Origin: Proteiniphilum sp. UBA4977
GTDB taxonomy: Bacteria > Bacteroidota > Bacteroidia > Bacteroidales > Dysgonomonadaceae
NCBI GenBank assembly: GCA_002398565.1
Contig: DGZP01000001.1
Coordinates: 33,156-41,688, forward strand
Reading direction: 5' to 3'
DNA: 8,533 nt
A model generated the notes under the pieces. It was given only the letters and a program-made list of their open reading frames with translations. It made no database searches and had not been told where the DNA came from. Positions 1 to 6,867 of the stretch are shown in pieces. The first letter of the stretch is position 1. Each line of letters opens with the position of its first letter. The position numbers and the translations under genes are program-made.

Positions 1-1985
1 GGAGATTCCGTCCTTATCAGTGGCACAGCCTGGCGCATCATGTTGGATCCCATCAGGGCACGGTTGGCGTCGTCATGTTCCAGGAAGGGGATCAGTGAGG
101 CGGCTATGGACGCAATCTGCATGGGCGACACGTCCATGAGCTCCACTTCTTCCGGGGCAATCACCGGATAGTCGGCATCCTGACGTGCCTTCACACGTGG
201 ATTTATAAAGTGTCCCTTCTCATCGAGCGGGGCATTGCCCTGTGCAATGAGTTTATTTTCTTCCTCCTCTGCAGCAAGGTATATGACTTCGTCGTTCTTG
301 ATATTCACAATGCCATTCTCCGCCTTGCGGTAAGGAGTCTCAATGAATCCCAGGTCGTTGATCTTTGCGTAGACACACAGCGAGGAGATTAGTCCGATAT
401 TGGGACCTTCGGGTGTTTCAATAGGACAAAGACGACCGTAGTGCGTAAAGTGTACGTCACGCACCTCAAAGCCGGCACGCTCACGCGAAAGACCACCAGG
501 ACCGAGGGCCGACAGACGGCGCTTGTGAGTAATCTCGGCCAGGGGGTTTGTCTGGTCCATGAACTGCGAAAGCGCATTCGTACCAAAAAAGGTGTTGATC
601 ACCGAGGAGATGGTTTTCGCATTGATCAGGTCGATGGGGGTGAACACCTCGTTGTCACGTACGTTCATCCGTTCACGAATAATACGCGCCATGCGGTTCA
701 GTCCCACGCCAAACTGGGTATATAATTGTTCTCCTACCGTGCGTACACGTCTGTTGCTGAGGTGGTCGATATCGTCGACCACCGCTTTGGAGTTGATCAG
801 CTCAATAAGGTACTTGATGATCTCAATGATATCTTCCTTGGTCAGTACCCGTACATCGACATCGATGTTGAGATTGAGCTTTTTGTTGATTCTGTAACGT
901 CCCACATCCCCCAGGTCGTATCTCTTTTCGGAGAAGAAAAGGTTGTTTATCACCTCGCGCGCACTCGAGTCGTCTGCCGGTTCGGCGCTGCGCAGCTGGC
1001 GGTAGATATGACGGATAGCATCTATCTCCGAGTTGCTCGGGTCCTTCTGCAGGGTGTTGTATATGATGGAGTAGTCAGAAGTATTGGCCGTCTCCTTGTG
1101 AAGCAGGATGGATGAAACACCCGATTCGAGAATGTCGTCCATGTGTTCTGCTTCGAGGATGGTCTCCCGTTCGATGATCACTTCATTTCTTTCTATGGAA
1201 GTTACCTCACCGGTGTCCTCGTCCACGAAATCTTCCATCCATGATTTCAGTACACGGGCAGCCAGCTTGCGTCCGGTCACCTTCTTGAGGTTGCTTTTGT
1301 TCACCTTCACCTCTTCTGCAAGGTCAAAGATTTCGAGAATATCCTTGTCGCTCTCGAAGCCAATAGCCCGCAACAGCGTGGTCACAGGTAATTTCTTTTT
1401 ACGGTCGATGTAAGCATACATCACACTGTTGATGTCGGTTGCGAACTCAATCCATGATCCTTTAAAAGGGATGATACGGGCTGAATAAAGAACGGTGCCG
1501 TTGGCATGCAGGCTCTGTCCGAAAAAGACACCGGGAGAGCGGTGCAGCTGTGACACAATTACACGCTCGGCTCCATTGATCACAAATGTTCCCTTTTCGG
1601 TCATATAGGGAATGGTACCCAGGTATACATCCTGAATGACAGGTGTAAAGTCTTCGTGGTCGGGGTCTGTGCAGTAGAGGTATAGCTTCGCCTTGAGCGG
1701 GACGCTGTAAGTAAGTCCTCTGTCTACACATTCCTCAATGCTATAACGGGGAGGATCTACATAATAATCCAAAAATTCAAGGACGAAATTATTACGGGTA
1801 TCCGCAATGGGGAAGTTCTCCGTAAAAACCTTGTACAATCCTTCATTTTTTCTACTTTCGGGGGGGGCGTCAAGCTGGATGAAATCCTGAAACGATTTTA
1901 ACTGTACTTCCAGAAAATCTGGAAAATCGAGCGGATTATTAATCGACGCAAAGTTTATTCTTTGGTTGGCGTTATTTGAAGACAT
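1..1985 (-). CDS. rpoB: DNA-directed RNA polymerase subunit beta (5' part, runs off the left edge)
   Basis: This is the beta subunit of RNA polymerase, which forms one side of the active-site cleft and the rifampicin pocket. My translation from the ATG at 1985 stays open for 661 codons to the window edge, about half of a usual Bacteroidetes RpoB, so the rest (flap, C-terminal clamp contacts) lies outside. Visible landmarks are NGAERVIVSQLHRSPGVFF at about residues 137-155, the fork/rifampicin region near residues 470-495 (FGTNALSQFMDQTNPL, then EITHKRRLSALGPGGLSRER), HYGRLCPIETPEGPNIGL, and MGSNMMRQAVP near the truncated end. The reading frame passes a run of eight C (codons 40-42) without a shift. 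The start is preceded by A/T- and C-rich sequence with no Shine-Dalgarno. It lies 96 bases after rplL, with a terminator-like hairpin between them. rpoC would be expected next, outside the window. Identity is certain; only completeness is limited by the edge. Confidence 0.98.
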   Translation of the reverse strand, partial: MSSNNANQRINFASINNPLDFPDFLEVQLKSFQDFIQLDAPPESRKNEGLYKVFTENFPIADTRNNFVLEFLDYYVDPPRYSIEECVDRGLTYSVPLKAKLYLYCTDPDHEDFTPVIQDVYLGTIPYMTEKGTFVINGAERVIVSQLHRSPGVFFGQSLHANGTVLYSARIIPFKGSWIEFATDINSVMYAYIDRKKKLPVTTLLRAIGFESDKDILEIFDLAEEVKVNKSNLKKVTGRKLAARVLKSWMEDFVDEDTGEVTSIERNEVIIERETILEAEHMDDILESGVSSILLHKETANTSDYSIIYNTLQKDPSNSEIDAIRHIYRQLRSAEPADDSSAREVINNLFFSEKRYDLGDVGRYRINKKLNLNIDVDVRVLTKEDIIEIIKYLIELINSKAVVDDIDHLSNRRVRTVGEQLYTQFGVGLNRMARIIRERMNVRDNEVFTPIDLINAKTISSVINTFFGTNALSQFMDQTNPLAEITHKRRLSALGPGGLSRERAGFEVRDVHFTHYGRLCPIETPEGPNIGLISSLCVYAKINDLGFIETPYRKAENGIVNIKNDEVIYLAAEEEENKLIAQGNAPLDEKGHFINPRVKARQDADYPVIAPEEVELMDVSPMQIASIAASLIPFLEHDDANRALMGSNMMRQAVPLIRTES

Positions 1986-2020
1986 GGAAATGAGTTTTGG
2001 AACCTAATATATATTGACAC

Positions 2021-2057
2021 AAAAGGTTAAGAATCTTCCGGAAGAAGATTCCTAACC
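2021..2057 (-). terminator. Terminator-like hairpin (possible attenuator) between rplL and rpoB
   Basis: Read on the minus strand, GGTTAGGAATCTTC pairs with GAAGATTCTTAACC around the loop TTCCG. That gives 14 consecutive pairs, one of them G-U. TTTTGTGT follows at once, a short U-rich tail. The form is that of an intrinsic terminator, yet it sits inside a ribosomal protein-polymerase operon, so partial termination or RNA processing is more likely than a full stop. The E. coli rplL-rpoB gap also holds an attenuator and an RNase III site, which is known biology; equivalence here is inference. No promoter of the TTTG/TAnnTTTG type was seen in this 96-base gap. Confidence 0.7.
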
Positions 2058-2081
2058 ATATTAACCTAATTTAGGGTAATG

Positions 2082-2456
2082 TTATTTAAGTTCAACTTCT
2101 GCTCCAGCCTCTTCAAGTTGTTTTTTCAAAGCATCTGCTTCGTCTTTTGTTACACCTTTTTTCAATTCGCTGGGAGCTCCGTCCACTAAATCTTTGGCTT
2201 CCTTCAAGCCGAGTCCTGTAAGTTCTTTCACTGCCTTTACTACAGCCAGTTTGGCTGCACCGGCACTCTTCAGGATCACGTCGAAAGCGGTTTGCTCTTC
2301 AACTGCAGCTTCAGCAGCTGCAGGTCCGGCGGCCACTGCCACTGCTGCTGCAGCCGGCTCAATACCATATTCCGTTTTTAAAATTTCAGCCAGTTCGTTA
2401 ACTTCTTTCACTGTCAAGTTAACTAATTCCTCAGCAAATTTTTTTAAGTCTGCCAT
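2082..2456 (-). CDS. rplL: 50S ribosomal protein L7/L12
   Basis: This is the flexible stalk protein bL12, present as several dimers on L10, which recruits and activates translational GTPases such as EF-Tu and EF-G. The 124-residue length is normal. The N-terminal dimerisation part covers about residues 1-32 and begins MADLKKFAEELVNLTVKE. An alanine-rich hinge follows at about 34-52. The globular C-terminal domain at about 56-124 carries the factor-binding signature KAVKELTGLGLKEAKDLVDG. The start ATG at 2456 is preceded by an A-rich leader with no Shine-Dalgarno, usual for Bacteroidetes. It is separated from rplJ by 119 bases, more than the 12-14 bases between the preceding ribosomal protein genes. 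That leaves room for separate translational control, which would suit the excess of L12 over L10, though this is inference. Confidence 0.98.
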   Translation of the reverse strand: MADLKKFAEELVNLTVKEVNELAEILKTEYGIEPAAAAVAVAAGPAAAEAAVEEQTAFDVILKSAGAAKLAVVKAVKELTGLGLKEAKDLVDGAPSELKKGVTKDEADALKKQLEEAGAEVELK

Positions 2457-2542
2457 TTTTGTATTTGTTTAAATTGATTACTAATTCTGTTTGTTGTATA
2501 CACATTAATTTTGAAATCTTCTACATTCTCTCGCAACGGCAT

Positions 2543-2562
2543 AAAGCAAGTAAACTTGCCTT
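2543..2562 (-). other. Intercistronic stem-loop just after rplJ
   Basis: In the transcript AAGGCAAG pairs with CTTGCTTT around the tetraloop TTTA, giving 8 pairs of which one is G-U. It begins 13 bases after the rplJ stop codon, in the 119-base rplJ-rplL gap. No run of T follows, so it does not look like an intrinsic terminator. It could protect or define an RNA end between the two genes, or belong to a larger fold. The pairing is seen; any role is speculation. Confidence 0.4.
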
Positions 2563-2575
2563 CTGCTCGTTTTGC

Positions 2576-3100
2576 TTAATGAGAATGTTCTTTCTCCGAC
2601 AACGTCTTCAATACTCCATGGAGGATTGTTCCGCCGGATTGGAGAGCCGAAATCACATTCTTTGCAGGTGACTGCAACAGTGCGATTACATCTCCAATAA
2701 GCTCTGTCTTGCTCTTGATGTTCACGAGGTCCTGCAGCGCCTTGGGGCCGATGAAGAAACTCTCCTGCACATAAGCACCTTTGAAAGAGGGCACTTTGTC
2801 TGCTTTGAACTTATCAATGAGTTTGGCAGGAGCATTCGCCACGTTGGAGAACATGATGGCCGTGTTCCCTTTTAATATGGGATACAACTCTTCATAGTTC
2901 TTGTCGAGTGACTCGAATGCTTTTTGCAACAAGGTATTTTTTACCACTACCAACTTGATATCCTGCTTGGAGCATTCTCTTCGTAAATTGCTCGTCTTCA
3001 CCGCATTCATTGTGGCGAGATCGGCAAGGTAGAAATTTTCATACTCCTGAAGATTCGTTGCTATCTGTTCTATAATCAGTTGTTTATCTTCCTTCTTCAT
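2576..3100 (-). CDS. rplJ: 50S ribosomal protein L10
   Basis: uL10 anchors the L7/L12 dimers to 23S rRNA at the GTPase-associated centre and, in species studied, represses its own operon when in excess. The 174-residue length fits the family. The N-terminal RNA-binding domain is seen at about residues 1-100, with the typical strand-helix KLVVVKNTLLQKAFE near 49-63 and the ILKGNTAIMF segment near 75-84. The middle part has FKGAYVQESFFIGPKALQDL. The C-terminal helix that holds L7/L12 is near 135-170 and ends in a histidine-containing tail. It starts 12 bases after the rplA stop and so is surely co-transcribed with it. The leader before the ATG is A-rich without a convincing Shine-Dalgarno. With only 12 bases upstream, an L10 leader of the kind found before rplJ in other phyla cannot lie there intact. 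Confidence 0.97.
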   Translation of the reverse strand: MKKEDKQLIIEQIATNLQEYENFYLADLATMNAVKTSNLRRECSKQDIKLVVVKNTLLQKAFESLDKNYEELYPILKGNTAIMFSNVANAPAKLIDKFKADKVPSFKGAYVQESFFIGPKALQDLVNIKSKTELIGDVIALLQSPAKNVISALQSGGTILHGVLKTLSEKEHSH

Positions 3101-3112
3101 AGATCTTTTTTG

Positions 3113-3814
3113 TTAATTGGATTCTTCTGCCGATTTGGGGTCCACTTTGATGCCGGGACTCATCGTGCTGGAAAGGAAAATACTCCTGATATAAGTACCT
3201 TTTGCCGCTGTCGGTTTTAATTTGATCAACGTTTGAATAAATTCTTTTGCGTTGTCTCGAATCTGTTCGGGCGTAAAAGATACTTTTCCAATAGAGGTGT
3301 GAATAATACCGGTCTTGTCTACTTTAAAGTCGATCTTTCCCTGCTTTACTTCCCGCACAGCTTTGGCTACGTCGGGCGTAACAGTGCCGCTCTTTGGGTT
3401 CGGCATCAGTCCGCGGGGTCCTAAAATACGGCCCAGTGCACCTATCTTACCCATGATCTGCGGTTGTGTGATGATCACATCCACATCGGTCCAGCCTCCT
3501 TTAATTTTTTCGATATATTCATCGAGTCCTACATAGTCTGCGCCCGCTTCTTTTGCGTCGGCCTCAGCCTCTGGAGAACATAATACAAGAACTCTTACTT
3601 GTTTTCCTGTGCCGTGGGGCAGAGACACAACGCCTCTGACCATCTGGTTGGCTTTTCGCGGATCTACGCCGAGGCGTACATCGATATCCACTGAGGCATC
3701 GAACTTGGTGGTGGTTACATCCTTCACCAATGCAGATGCTTCTTTCAGCGTATAGGCTTTCCCTACTTCAATCTTGCTTAAAGCCAACTTTTGATTTTTT
3801 GTCAGTTTACTCAT
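3113..3814 (-). CDS. rplA: 50S ribosomal protein L1
   Basis: uL1 forms the mobile L1 stalk that guides deacylated tRNA out of the E site. In E. coli it also represses translation of the rplK-rplA mRNA. The 233-residue length is usual. The family signature is clear at about residues 119-143: QIMGKIGALGRILGPRGLMP followed by NPKSGT. The N-terminal half of domain I has FDASVDIDVRLGVDPRKANQ near 38-57. Domain II follows from about residue 65 to 160, and the chain returns to domain I with the conserved region around FKVDKTGIIHTSIGK. It begins 14 bases after the rplK stop. The ATG at 3814 has no Shine-Dalgarno before it. Nothing is truncated or unusual. Confidence 0.98.
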   Translation of the reverse strand: MSKLTKNQKLALSKIEVGKAYTLKEASALVKDVTTTKFDASVDIDVRLGVDPRKANQMVRGVVSLPHGTGKQVRVLVLCSPEAEADAKEAGADYVGLDEYIEKIKGGWTDVDVIITQPQIMGKIGALGRILGPRGLMPNPKSGTVTPDVAKAVREVKQGKIDFKVDKTGIIHTSIGKVSFTPEQIRDNAKEFIQTLIKLKPTAAKGTYIRSIFLSSTMSPGIKVDPKSAEESN

Positions 3815-3828
3815 TTCTCAATTGAAGT

Positions 3829-4278
3829 TTAATTATTAGTAATTTCAGGGAAGTCCCCTTTCACTGTGATACCCATGCTCCGAGCCGTTCCGGCTACCAT
3901 TTTCATTGCTGATTCAAGTGTGAAGCAGTTCAAATCGGTCATCTTTTCTTCGGCAATGGTTTTTACCTGTTCCCAGGTAACTTCCGCCACTTTCTTGCGG
4001 TTGGGTTCTGCCGAGCCGCCTTTTTGTTTACTGACTTCCAATAACTGAATTGCAACCGGTGGTGTTTTAACAATAAAATCAAAAGACTTGTCGGTATAGT
4101 AAGTGATTACCACAGGCAACACTTTACCGGCTTTATCCTGAGTTCTGGCATTGAATTGCTTGCAAAACTCCATGATGTTGATCCCTTTGGAACCCAATGC
4201 AGGTCCTACCGGGGGAGACGGGTTTGCAGCTCCTCCTTTGATTTGTAATTTTAGTTGTCCGGCAACTTCTTTAGCCAT
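3829..4278 (-). CDS. rplK: 50S ribosomal protein L11
   Basis: uL11 binds the 23S rRNA GTPase-associated region (helices 43/44) beside L10 and contributes to factor binding and to the stringent-response sensing of uncharged tRNA by RelA. The protein has 149 residues, close to the usual 141-150. The N-terminal domain shows GGAANPSPPVGPALGSKGIN and EFCKQFNART near residues 15-46, including the two prolines (P22, P23) lining the thiostrepton site. The C-terminal rRNA-binding domain ends with the conserved GTARSMGI motif. It lies 75 bases after nusG and 14 bases before rplA, and starts at an ATG with an A/T-rich leader. The gap before it could carry an L1 control site. Confidence 0.98.
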   Translation of the reverse strand: MAKEVAGQLKLQIKGGAANPSPPVGPALGSKGINIMEFCKQFNARTQDKAGKVLPVVITYYTDKSFDFIVKTPPVAIQLLEVSKQKGGSAEPNRKKVAEVTWEQVKTIAEEKMTDLNCFTLESAMKMVAGTARSMGITVKGDFPEITNN

Positions 4279-4293
4279 TTTCTTGATTTTAAT

Positions 4294-4349
4294 TAATTAC
4301 GGTTTTCGAAACACATTGAAGAACTTACAGAATCTGCGTAACCAAATTA
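4294..4349 (-). promoter_or_regulatory. Inverted repeat in the nusG-rplK gap (possible leader structure)
   Basis: On the transcript TAATT-T-GGTT upstream can pair with AACC-GT-AATTA downstream. This gives 9 pairs interrupted by a small internal loop and closes about 35 bases just before the rplK start. In E. coli, L1 binds an rRNA-like structure in the rplK leader to repress rplK-rplA, so a structure here would be in the expected place. I could not recognise the L1 core motif itself, and the pairs are mostly A-U, so this is a weak candidate. Confidence 0.22.
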
Positions 4350-4353
4350 CTGA

Positions 4354-4896
4354 CTACTCCTTCTCTACTTGCATATAGCTCAGCTCCAGGAGTTGTTTTC
4401 TCCCGAAGATTTTGACCATCACTTTGAGCTTCTTTCTCTCGTCGTTCACTTCCTCCACTACGCCTGAAAAGCTGCTGAAGGGGCCGCTAATCACCTTCAC
4501 ATTTTCACCTACGTAGTATTTCATATCCATTTCGTCGCCTGCTTCTTCCAACTCGTCCATCGTACCTAGGATACGCTTCACCTCCGTTTCCCGCAAGGGC
4601 TGGGGGTCGGTCGTGTTGGGCAGAAAACCTGCTACATAATTGATATTCTTAAGTTCATGAATTACCTCACCCGTGAGTTCAGCCTCAATAAGCACGTAGC
4701 CGGGAAGATAAGCGCGTTCTTTCATCACTTTCTTTCCGTTGCGTACAGTATAAGTCTTTTCTGTAGGGATGAGAACTTGAGAAATGTACTTTCCTAAATC
4801 GGTTTTTTTAATTTCTGACTCAAGATACTCTTTGACTTTACTTTCTTTTCCGCTTACGGCACGCAGAACGTACCATTTCTTTCTCTCTTCAGTCAT
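4354..4896 (-). CDS. nusG: Transcription termination/antitermination factor NusG
   Basis: NusG binds the RNA polymerase clamp to suppress pausing, and through its KOW domain contacts Rho or ribosomal protein S10 to couple transcription with translation. The 180 residues are typical. The NGN domain (about 5-95) begins KKWYVLRAVSGKESKVKEYL and contains ERAYLPGYVLIEAEL and YVAGFLP. A charged linker follows at about 100-126. The KOW domain (about 127-178) has VGENVKVISGPFSSFSGVVEEV and ends KIFGRKQLLELSYMQVEKE. It follows secE by 19 bases, the pairing seen in most bacteria, and is followed by rplK after 75 bases. The leader shows only a weak GAGAG before the ATG. It is the housekeeping NusG rather than a UpxY/RfaH-like paralogue, judged by its place beside secE and rplK. 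Confidence 0.97.
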   Translation of the reverse strand: MTEERKKWYVLRAVSGKESKVKEYLESEIKKTDLGKYISQVLIPTEKTYTVRNGKKVMKERAYLPGYVLIEAELTGEVIHELKNINYVAGFLPNTTDPQPLRETEVKRILGTMDELEEAGDEMDMKYYVGENVKVISGPFSSFSGVVEEVNDERKKLKVMVKIFGRKQLLELSYMQVEKE

Positions 4897-4915
4897 AATC
4901 TCTCAGTTCAGAATT

Positions 4916-5107
4916 TTATAAAATACCGTAGAGGAGCTTCAGTACCCACTCAAAAAGAGAGTCCATCCCGAAGACAATAAGGGCAATTATAAGGGAAGCA
5001 ATCAATACAATTACCGTGCTGCCGGAGAGTTCCTCTCTTGTTGGCCAGGATACTTTATAAACAAGTTCGTTATAAGCATCCTTTAAATATGCAACTACTT
5101 TTTTCAT
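4916..5107 (-). CDS. secE: Preprotein translocase subunit SecE
   Basis: SecE is the small membrane subunit that clamps the two halves of SecY in the protein export channel. This is the short single-span form of 63 residues, common outside enterobacteria. An amphipathic N-terminal helix (about 1-18) leads into the conserved KVSWPTREEL motif at 18-27. One transmembrane helix follows at about 31-48, rich in I, V, L and A, and then a short hydrophobic tail. It starts 19 bases after tRNA-Trp and ends 19 bases before nusG, so tRNA-Trp, secE and nusG are probably one transcript. No Shine-Dalgarno precedes the ATG. Position and motif together make the assignment firm despite the small size. Confidence 0.96.
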   Translation of the reverse strand: MKKVVAYLKDAYNELVYKVSWPTREELSGSTVIVLIASLIIALIVFGMDSLFEWVLKLLYGIL

Positions 5108-5126
5108 TTAATTCGGATCGTTTGTG

Positions 5127-5199
5127 CACGGGTCGAGAGACTCGAACTCCCGACACCTGGTTTTGGAGACCAGTGCTCTACCAACTGAGCTAGACCCGT
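5127..5199 (-). tRNA. tRNA-Trp (anticodon CCA)
   Basis: The 73-base minus-strand cloverleaf is complete. The acceptor stem ACGGGTC/GACCCGT is perfect, the D-arm is GCTC/GAGC, and the anticodon stem CTGGT/ACCAG encloses the loop CTCCAAA with CCA at 5164-5166. The T-arm GGGAG-TTCGAGT-CTCTC has one G-U pair. A1-U72 and G73 agree with known tryptophan identity elements. The 3' CCA is not encoded (CAC follows the discriminator). It lies between tuf and secE, a common place for the Trp tRNA in bacteria. Confidence 0.97.
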
Positions 5200-5211
5200 A
5201 TGAGATACCCC

Positions 5212-5246
5212 TCCCTGTCCCTCCCCGAAGGGAGGGGGTAGAGGGA
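5212..5246 (-). repeat. GC-rich palindromic element with a UUCG loop
   Basis: In the tuf-to-tRNA-Trp spacer the transcript can form CCCTCCC/GGGAGGG around a TTCG loop closed by C-G, the very stable C(UUCG)G tetraloop. An internal loop and an outer TCCCT/AGGGA helix extend it. No T run follows, so it is not a standard terminator. The strong pyrimidine/purine bias stands out against the A/T-rich spacers around it. It resembles short palindromic intergenic elements that I recall as common in Bacteroidetes, but copy number cannot be judged from one window. Confidence 0.6.
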
Positions 5247-5264
5247 AATCTGTTGTTTATTATG

Positions 5265-5293
5265 ACCCCTGGTCCCCCTTAAGGGATTTGGGT
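5265..5293 (-). repeat. Second GC-rich palindromic element next to the tuf stop
   Basis: The palindrome CCCTTAAGGG (5276-5285) is flanked by ACCCC on one side and TTTGGGT on the other, so ACCC/GGGT can pair outside it. It ends 4 bases before the tuf stop codon. Like its neighbour at 5212-5246 it is C-rich on one side and G-rich on the other and has no T tract after it. It could act as an RNA 3'-end stabiliser or be a repeat remnant. Confidence 0.4.
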
Positions 5294-5297
5294 TTAC

Positions 5298-6485
5298 TTA
5301 GTCGATCAACTCTGTGATCTGTCCTGCACCTACCGTGCGGCCACCTTCGCGGATAGCGAAACGAAGACCCACGTTGCATGCTACCGGATAGATCAGGTCT
5401 ACCTCGATGGTTACGTTGTCACCGGGCATCACCATTTCCACGCCTTCCGGCAGTTTGATCTCACCGGTCACGTCGAGCGTACGGATGTAGAACTGAGGAC
5501 GATAGTGGTCGTGGAACGGAGTGTGACGTCCGCCTTCTTCTTTCTTCAGGATATACACCTCAGCTTTGAATTTGGAATGAGGTTTTACTTTACCCGGGTG
5601 AGAGATTACCATACCACGCTTGATTTCGTCTTTGTCGATACCACGAAGAAGAAGACCTACGTTGTCACCAGCCTGACCTTCGTCCAGAATCTTGCGGAAC
5701 ATTTCCACACCGGTAACCACGGACTTTTTGCCCTCGGCACCAAGTCCGATAATCTGTACTTCTTCACCTGTTTTGATGATACCGGTTTCAATACGGCCTG
5801 TGGCTACTGTACCACGACCGGTGATTGAGAACACGTCTTCAACAGGCATAAGGAACGGTTTGTCCACATCGCGCGGAGGCAGCGGAATCCAGGTGTCCAC
5901 AGCGTTCATCAGTTCCATGATTTTTTCTTCCCATTTGGGATCGCCATTCAGTCCGCCAAGAGCAGAACCCTGGATAACTGGCGTGTTGTCGCCATCGAAG
6001 TTATAGAATGAAAGAAGCTCGCGCATTTCCATTTCTACCAGTTCCAACATTTCTTCGTCATCAACCAGATCCACCTTGTTCATGAAAACAACCAGTCGAG
6101 GAACGTTTACCTGACGTGCCAAAAGAATGTGCTCACGAGTCTGGGGCATGGGACCGTCGGTAGCGGCAACTACGATGATGGCACCATCCATCTGGGCAGC
6201 ACCGGTAACCATGTTCTTCACATAGTCGGCGTGACCCGGACAGTCAACGTGCGCGTAGTGACGATTTTCAGTTTCGTATTCAACGTGTGAAGTATTGATG
6301 GTAATACCTCTTTCCTTTTCTTCCGGAGCGTTGTCGATTGAGTCGAATGAACGGACTTCGGAGAATCCTCTTTTCCCTAAAACAGTCGTGATAGCAGCTG
6401 TTAAAGTCGTCTTACCGTGGTCAACGTGACCGATTGTACCGATATTTACATGCGGTTTCGTCCGGTTAAAATGTTCTTTTGCCAT
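5298..6485 (-). CDS. tuf: Translation elongation factor Tu
   Basis: EF-Tu is the GTPase that carries aminoacyl-tRNA to the ribosomal A site. The 395-residue protein is full length. The GTPase domain (about 1-205) has all the motifs: P-loop GHVDHGKT at 19-26, switch I RGITINT at 59-65, DCPGH at 81-85 with the catalytic histidine H85, NKVD at 136-139 and SAL at 174-176. The beta-barrel domains 2 and 3 follow, including TGRGTVATGRIE and the C-terminal GGRTVGAGQITELID. It lies 126 bases after tRNA-Thr(GGT), in the place of E. coli tufB. I saw no TTTG/TAnnTTTG promoter in that gap, so it is probably co-transcribed with the four tRNAs. The leader is A/T-rich with no Shine-Dalgarno. Whether a second tuf copy exists cannot be seen here. 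Confidence 0.99.
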   Translation of the reverse strand: MAKEHFNRTKPHVNIGTIGHVDHGKTTLTAAITTVLGKRGFSEVRSFDSIDNAPEEKERGITINTSHVEYETENRHYAHVDCPGHADYVKNMVTGAAQMDGAIIVVAATDGPMPQTREHILLARQVNVPRLVVFMNKVDLVDDEEMLELVEMEMRELLSFYNFDGDNTPVIQGSALGGLNGDPKWEEKIMELMNAVDTWIPLPPRDVDKPFLMPVEDVFSITGRGTVATGRIETGIIKTGEEVQIIGLGAEGKKSVVTGVEMFRKILDEGQAGDNVGLLLRGIDKDEIKRGMVISHPGKVKPHSKFKAEVYILKKEEGGRHTPFHDHYRPQFYIRTLDVTGEIKLPEGVEMVMPGDNVTIEVDLIYPVACNVGLRFAIREGGRTVGAGQITELID

Positions 6486-6611
6486 AAAATGTCCTATTAG
6501 TTAGTGTAAATAAAATATTGTATTTCTATTCTTGTTGGTTGTAAACAGTAAAACTCAAGACACCCGGCACACTGCCTTCATCTTGATGAAACGATGAATT
6601 ACCTGTTATTG

Positions 6612-6683
<72 letters not shown>

Positions 6684-6757
6684 AAAAAGAGCAGAAGGCG
6701 GAACTTCCTTTTGGGATTATCCAGTAAGCCTGTGCAGCTCCGTACTCTCTTTATCAG

Positions 6758-6830
6758 AGCGGAAGACGGGACTCAAACCCGCGACCCTCAGCTTGGAAGG
6801 CTAATGCTCTATCGACTGAGCTACTTCCGC
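6758..6830 (-). tRNA. tRNA-Gly (anticodon TCC)
   Basis: This is a 73-base cloverleaf with acceptor GCGGAAG/CTTCCGC and anticodon stem TTAGC/GCTGA (one G-U pair) around loop CTTCCAA, TCC at 6795-6797. T-arm is GCGGG-TTTGAGT-CCCGT and the discriminator is U, as expected for glycine. CCA is not encoded. It matches E. coli glyT in position and anticodon and reads GGA/GGG codons. Confidence 0.97.
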
Positions 6831-6867
6831 GAAAATTGATTTGATGATTGGTTGATTAGCAGATTTT

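Noticed and set aside
210..1413. Several plus-strand open frames of 60-129 codons
   Set aside because: All are antisense to the conserved, unbroken rpoB frame and show no recognisable domain.
1462..1731. 89-codon minus-strand open frame
   Set aside because: It lies wholly inside rpoB in another frame. The rpoB frame is continuous there and carries conserved motifs.
2194..2472. 92-codon plus-strand frame rich in Ala and Ser
   Set aside because: It is antisense to rplL; its composition reflects the alanine-rich hinge read backwards.
5212..5246. Intrinsic terminator after tuf
   Set aside because: The hairpin is very stable but no run of T follows it on the minus strand, and tRNA-Trp begins shortly after. 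A palindromic repeat is the safer call.
5505..6006. Plus-strand frames of 104 and 107 codons
   Set aside because: They are antisense to the tuf gene, which has all GTPase motifs in its own frame.
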